Origin: Thermoplasmata archaeon
GTDB taxonomy: Archaea > Thermoplasmatota > SW-10-69-26
Reading direction: 5' to 3'
DNA length: 6,125 nt
Assembly (NCBI GenBank): GCA_003561665.1
Contig: PWVY01000267.1
Span: 1-6,125 of the forward strand
Shown here: positions 4,908-6,125 of the stretch, in pieces
Layout: every line of letters begins with the position of its first letter
Numbering within the stretch: position 1 is the first letter of the stretch
Position numbers and translations under genes: made by a program
Notes under the pieces: generated by a model
Database searches by the model: none
What the model saw: the letters and a program-made list of their open reading frames with translations, nothing else
What the model was told of the DNA's origin: nothing

Positions 4908-5068
4908 CACGACATCTCGCCTCAAAGCACCAACACCACGACAGGGTTCAACCCTCTCCCCGGGGATCGGTGGATGTATCCCCCCATATCGAAGGCGAAA
5001 CCCAGCACCAACCACACAAGACTCCCAACGCAAGCCTTCAAACCCCACCACCCCCTACGCCCCGAACA
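4908..5068. promoter_or_regulatory. Divergent intergenic region between the kinase-like gene and UDP-glucose dehydrogenase
   Basis: A 161-bp region that must drive both genes. It holds AGGGTT-C-AACCCT (4943-4955), a 13-bp inverted repeat perfect apart from its single central base, and directly beside it TCCCCGGGGA (4957-4966), a perfect 10-bp palindrome; both lie about 36-60 bp upstream of the kinase start and may be operators or a leader hairpin. No convincing TATA box is visible, and no SD precedes the dehydrogenase ATG, whose upstream 60 bases are almost free of G. Confidence 0.35.
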
Positions 5069-6125
5069 ATGCAACGTGTCAGCATCCTCGGCACCGGGTA
5101 CGTCGGCCTCTGCACCGGCCTCATGCTCGCCGAGAACGGCCACCACGTCACCCTCGTCGACATCGACCCCCAAAAAGTCGAAAACGTCCAAAACGCCACC
5201 GCCCCCTTCCACGAACCCGGCCTCAACGACGCCCTCAAAACCCAACGAAGCAACCAACGCCTCACCGCCACCACCAACACCAAGCGAGCCATCCAAAACA
5301 CCACACACACCTTCCTCTGCGTCGGCACCCCCCAAGACGACGACGGCGCCGCCGATTTAACCGCCATCCAACAAGCCACCCAAGACGTCGGCAACGCCCT
5401 CAAAGACACTCAACGCGATCATACCATCATCACCAAAAGCACCGTCCCCCCCGGCACCACGCGCAACCTCATCCAACCCACCGCACGAAACGCCGCCAAC
5501 GACCCCAACGGCGACCGCCTCCACATCGCCATGAACCCCGAATTCCTCCGCGAAGGCAGCGCGCTTGAAGATGCCCGCAACCCCGACAAGATCGTCATCG
5601 GCAGCGACAACCCAGACACCATCCCCCGCGTCGAAACCCTCTACGAAAACCAAGACGCGCCCATCATCCGCACCACCGCCAGCACCGCAGAGATGATCAA
5701 ATACGCCAACAACGCCTTCCTCGCCACCAAGATCACGTTCGCCAACGAGATGGCAAACCTCGCCGAAACCCTCCACGCCGACTGGAACGACATCGCCCAC
5801 GCCATCGGCCTCGACCACCGCATCAACCCCAACTTCTTCCGCGCCGGCGTCGGCTTCGGCGGCAGCTGCTTCCCCAAAGACGTCAACGCCCTCGTTCACA
5901 TCGCGAAAGAAAACCAACACCCCTCCCGATTGCTCGAAGCCGTCCTCACCGCCAACAACGACCAACCCCACCGAGCCGTCGACCTCCTCGAAGAAGAACT
6001 CGGCACCCTCAACGGCAAACACATCGCCCTCCTAGGCCTGAGCTTTAAACCCAACACCGACGACATCCGCAACACGCGCGCGATCCCCATCTACGACGAA
6101 CTCACCAAACGCGGCGCAAGCATCA
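5069..6125 (+). CDS. ugd: UDP-glucose 6-dehydrogenase (first 352 residues, runs off the window)
   Basis: An NAD-dependent four-electron oxidation of UDP-glucose to UDP-glucuronate, feeding surface polysaccharide or N-glycan synthesis (AglM plays this role in haloarchaea); a cytosolic enzyme. Seen are the Rossmann motif LGTGYVG (7-13), the acidic ribose-binding VDID (30-33), VGTPQDDDG (85-93), STVPPGT (124-130), MNPEFLREGSA (155-165), the catalytic-site lysine in MIKYANN (209-215, K211), the nucleophile C267 in GFGGSCFPKD (262-271) and the C-terminal SFKPNTDDIRNTRA (325-338), start of the UDP-binding domain. About 70-90 residues are missing beyond the window. NPEFLREG and GGSCFPKD favour UDP-glucose over GDP-mannose or UDP-ManNAc dehydrogenases, but those relatives are not fully excluded. 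The ATG at 5069 starts directly before the Rossmann strand; there is no SD, so the mRNA may be leaderless. Codons are extremely C-rich and G-poor, matching the protoglobin. Confidence 0.93.
   Translation, partial: MQRVSILGTGYVGLCTGLMLAENGHHVTLVDIDPQKVENVQNATAPFHEPGLNDALKTQRSNQRLTATTNTKRAIQNTTHTFLCVGTPQDDDGAADLTAIQQATQDVGNALKDTQRDHTIITKSTVPPGTTRNLIQPTARNAANDPNGDRLHIAMNPEFLREGSALEDARNPDKIVIGSDNPDTIPRVETLYENQDAPIIRTTASTAEMIKYANNAFLATKITFANEMANLAETLHADWNDIAHAIGLDHRINPNFFRAGVGFGGSCFPKDVNALVHIAKENQHPSRLLEAVLTANNDQPHRAVDLLEEELGTLNGKHIALLGLSFKPNTDDIRNTRAIPIYDELTKRGASI

Noticed and set aside
4461..5360. Long plus-strand frame (299 codons)
   Set aside because: It runs antisense to the kinase-like gene and into the dehydrogenase in the wrong frame; the translation becomes Pro/Ser/Thr low complexity.
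5357..6022. Minus-strand frame of 221 codons rich in Val, Gly, Glu
   Set aside because: Antisense shadow of the dehydrogenase, a product of its C-rich codons.
1..6125. tRNA genes, CRISPR arrays or insertion-sequence transposases
   Set aside because: No T-loop GGTTCRA-type motif in a cloverleaf context, no regularly spaced repeats, and no DDE or tyrosine-recombinase motifs were found on either strand.

Overview
This is a GC-rich prokaryotic window, most likely archaeal. The best lineage clues are a stand-alone protoglobin close to the methanogen protein, a NPWW-type ATPase/DUF4143 gene of a family common in archaea, and a fused zinc-ribbon/AbrB regulator. CysQ and Ugd do not discriminate, so a bacterium cannot be excluded. 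Only some genes have a Shine-Dalgarno (SD) sequence, and the proteins do not look strongly acidic in the way haloarchaeal proteins do.

Layout. Left part, minus strand: the N-terminal part of a CysQ-type 3'(2'),5'-bisphosphate nucleotidase (348 down to the window edge); a poorly resolved 349-747 stretch with one possible small reading frame; an unrecognised two-cluster zinc protein (1209-748); and an MqsA/YgiT-like zinc ribbon fused to an AbrB DNA-binding domain (1815-1336). Across a 198-bp intergenic region that holds a perfect 15-bp inverted repeat, a protoglobin (2014-2583) is transcribed divergently on the plus strand. It is followed by about 250 bp without a convincing gene but with two strong tandem hairpins. 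A well-initiated reading frame starts at 2841 and seems to be cut short near 3020. An ATPase/DUF4143 gene follows (3091-4368), split by one in-frame TAA. A convergent P-loop kinase-like gene (4907-4413, minus) is then divergent from a UDP-glucose 6-dehydrogenase (5069 to the window end, plus).

Composition is a mosaic. The stretches around 490-1200, 1960-2580 and 5040-6125 have several times more C than G on the plus strand, whichever strand is coding. The cysQ, zinc-ribbon/AbrB, ATPase and kinase regions are nearly balanced. The ATPase block is bordered by near-identical short direct repeats (3020-3030 and 4376-4386), follows a truncated-looking reading frame and begins with the most AT-rich stretch I noticed. 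It is therefore the best candidate for a recently acquired and now decaying insertion.

Functionally the window looks like accessory or housekeeping patchwork: sulfur/phosphonucleotide metabolism (CysQ), gas binding (protoglobin) possibly under a divergent AbrB-type regulator, and sugar-nucleotide supply for surface glycans (Ugd). I see no tRNA, rRNA, CRISPR array or transposase. No complete new system is evident. The most unusual points are the regulator/protoglobin pair, the split ATPase in a possible inserted block, and the mosaic strand skew.
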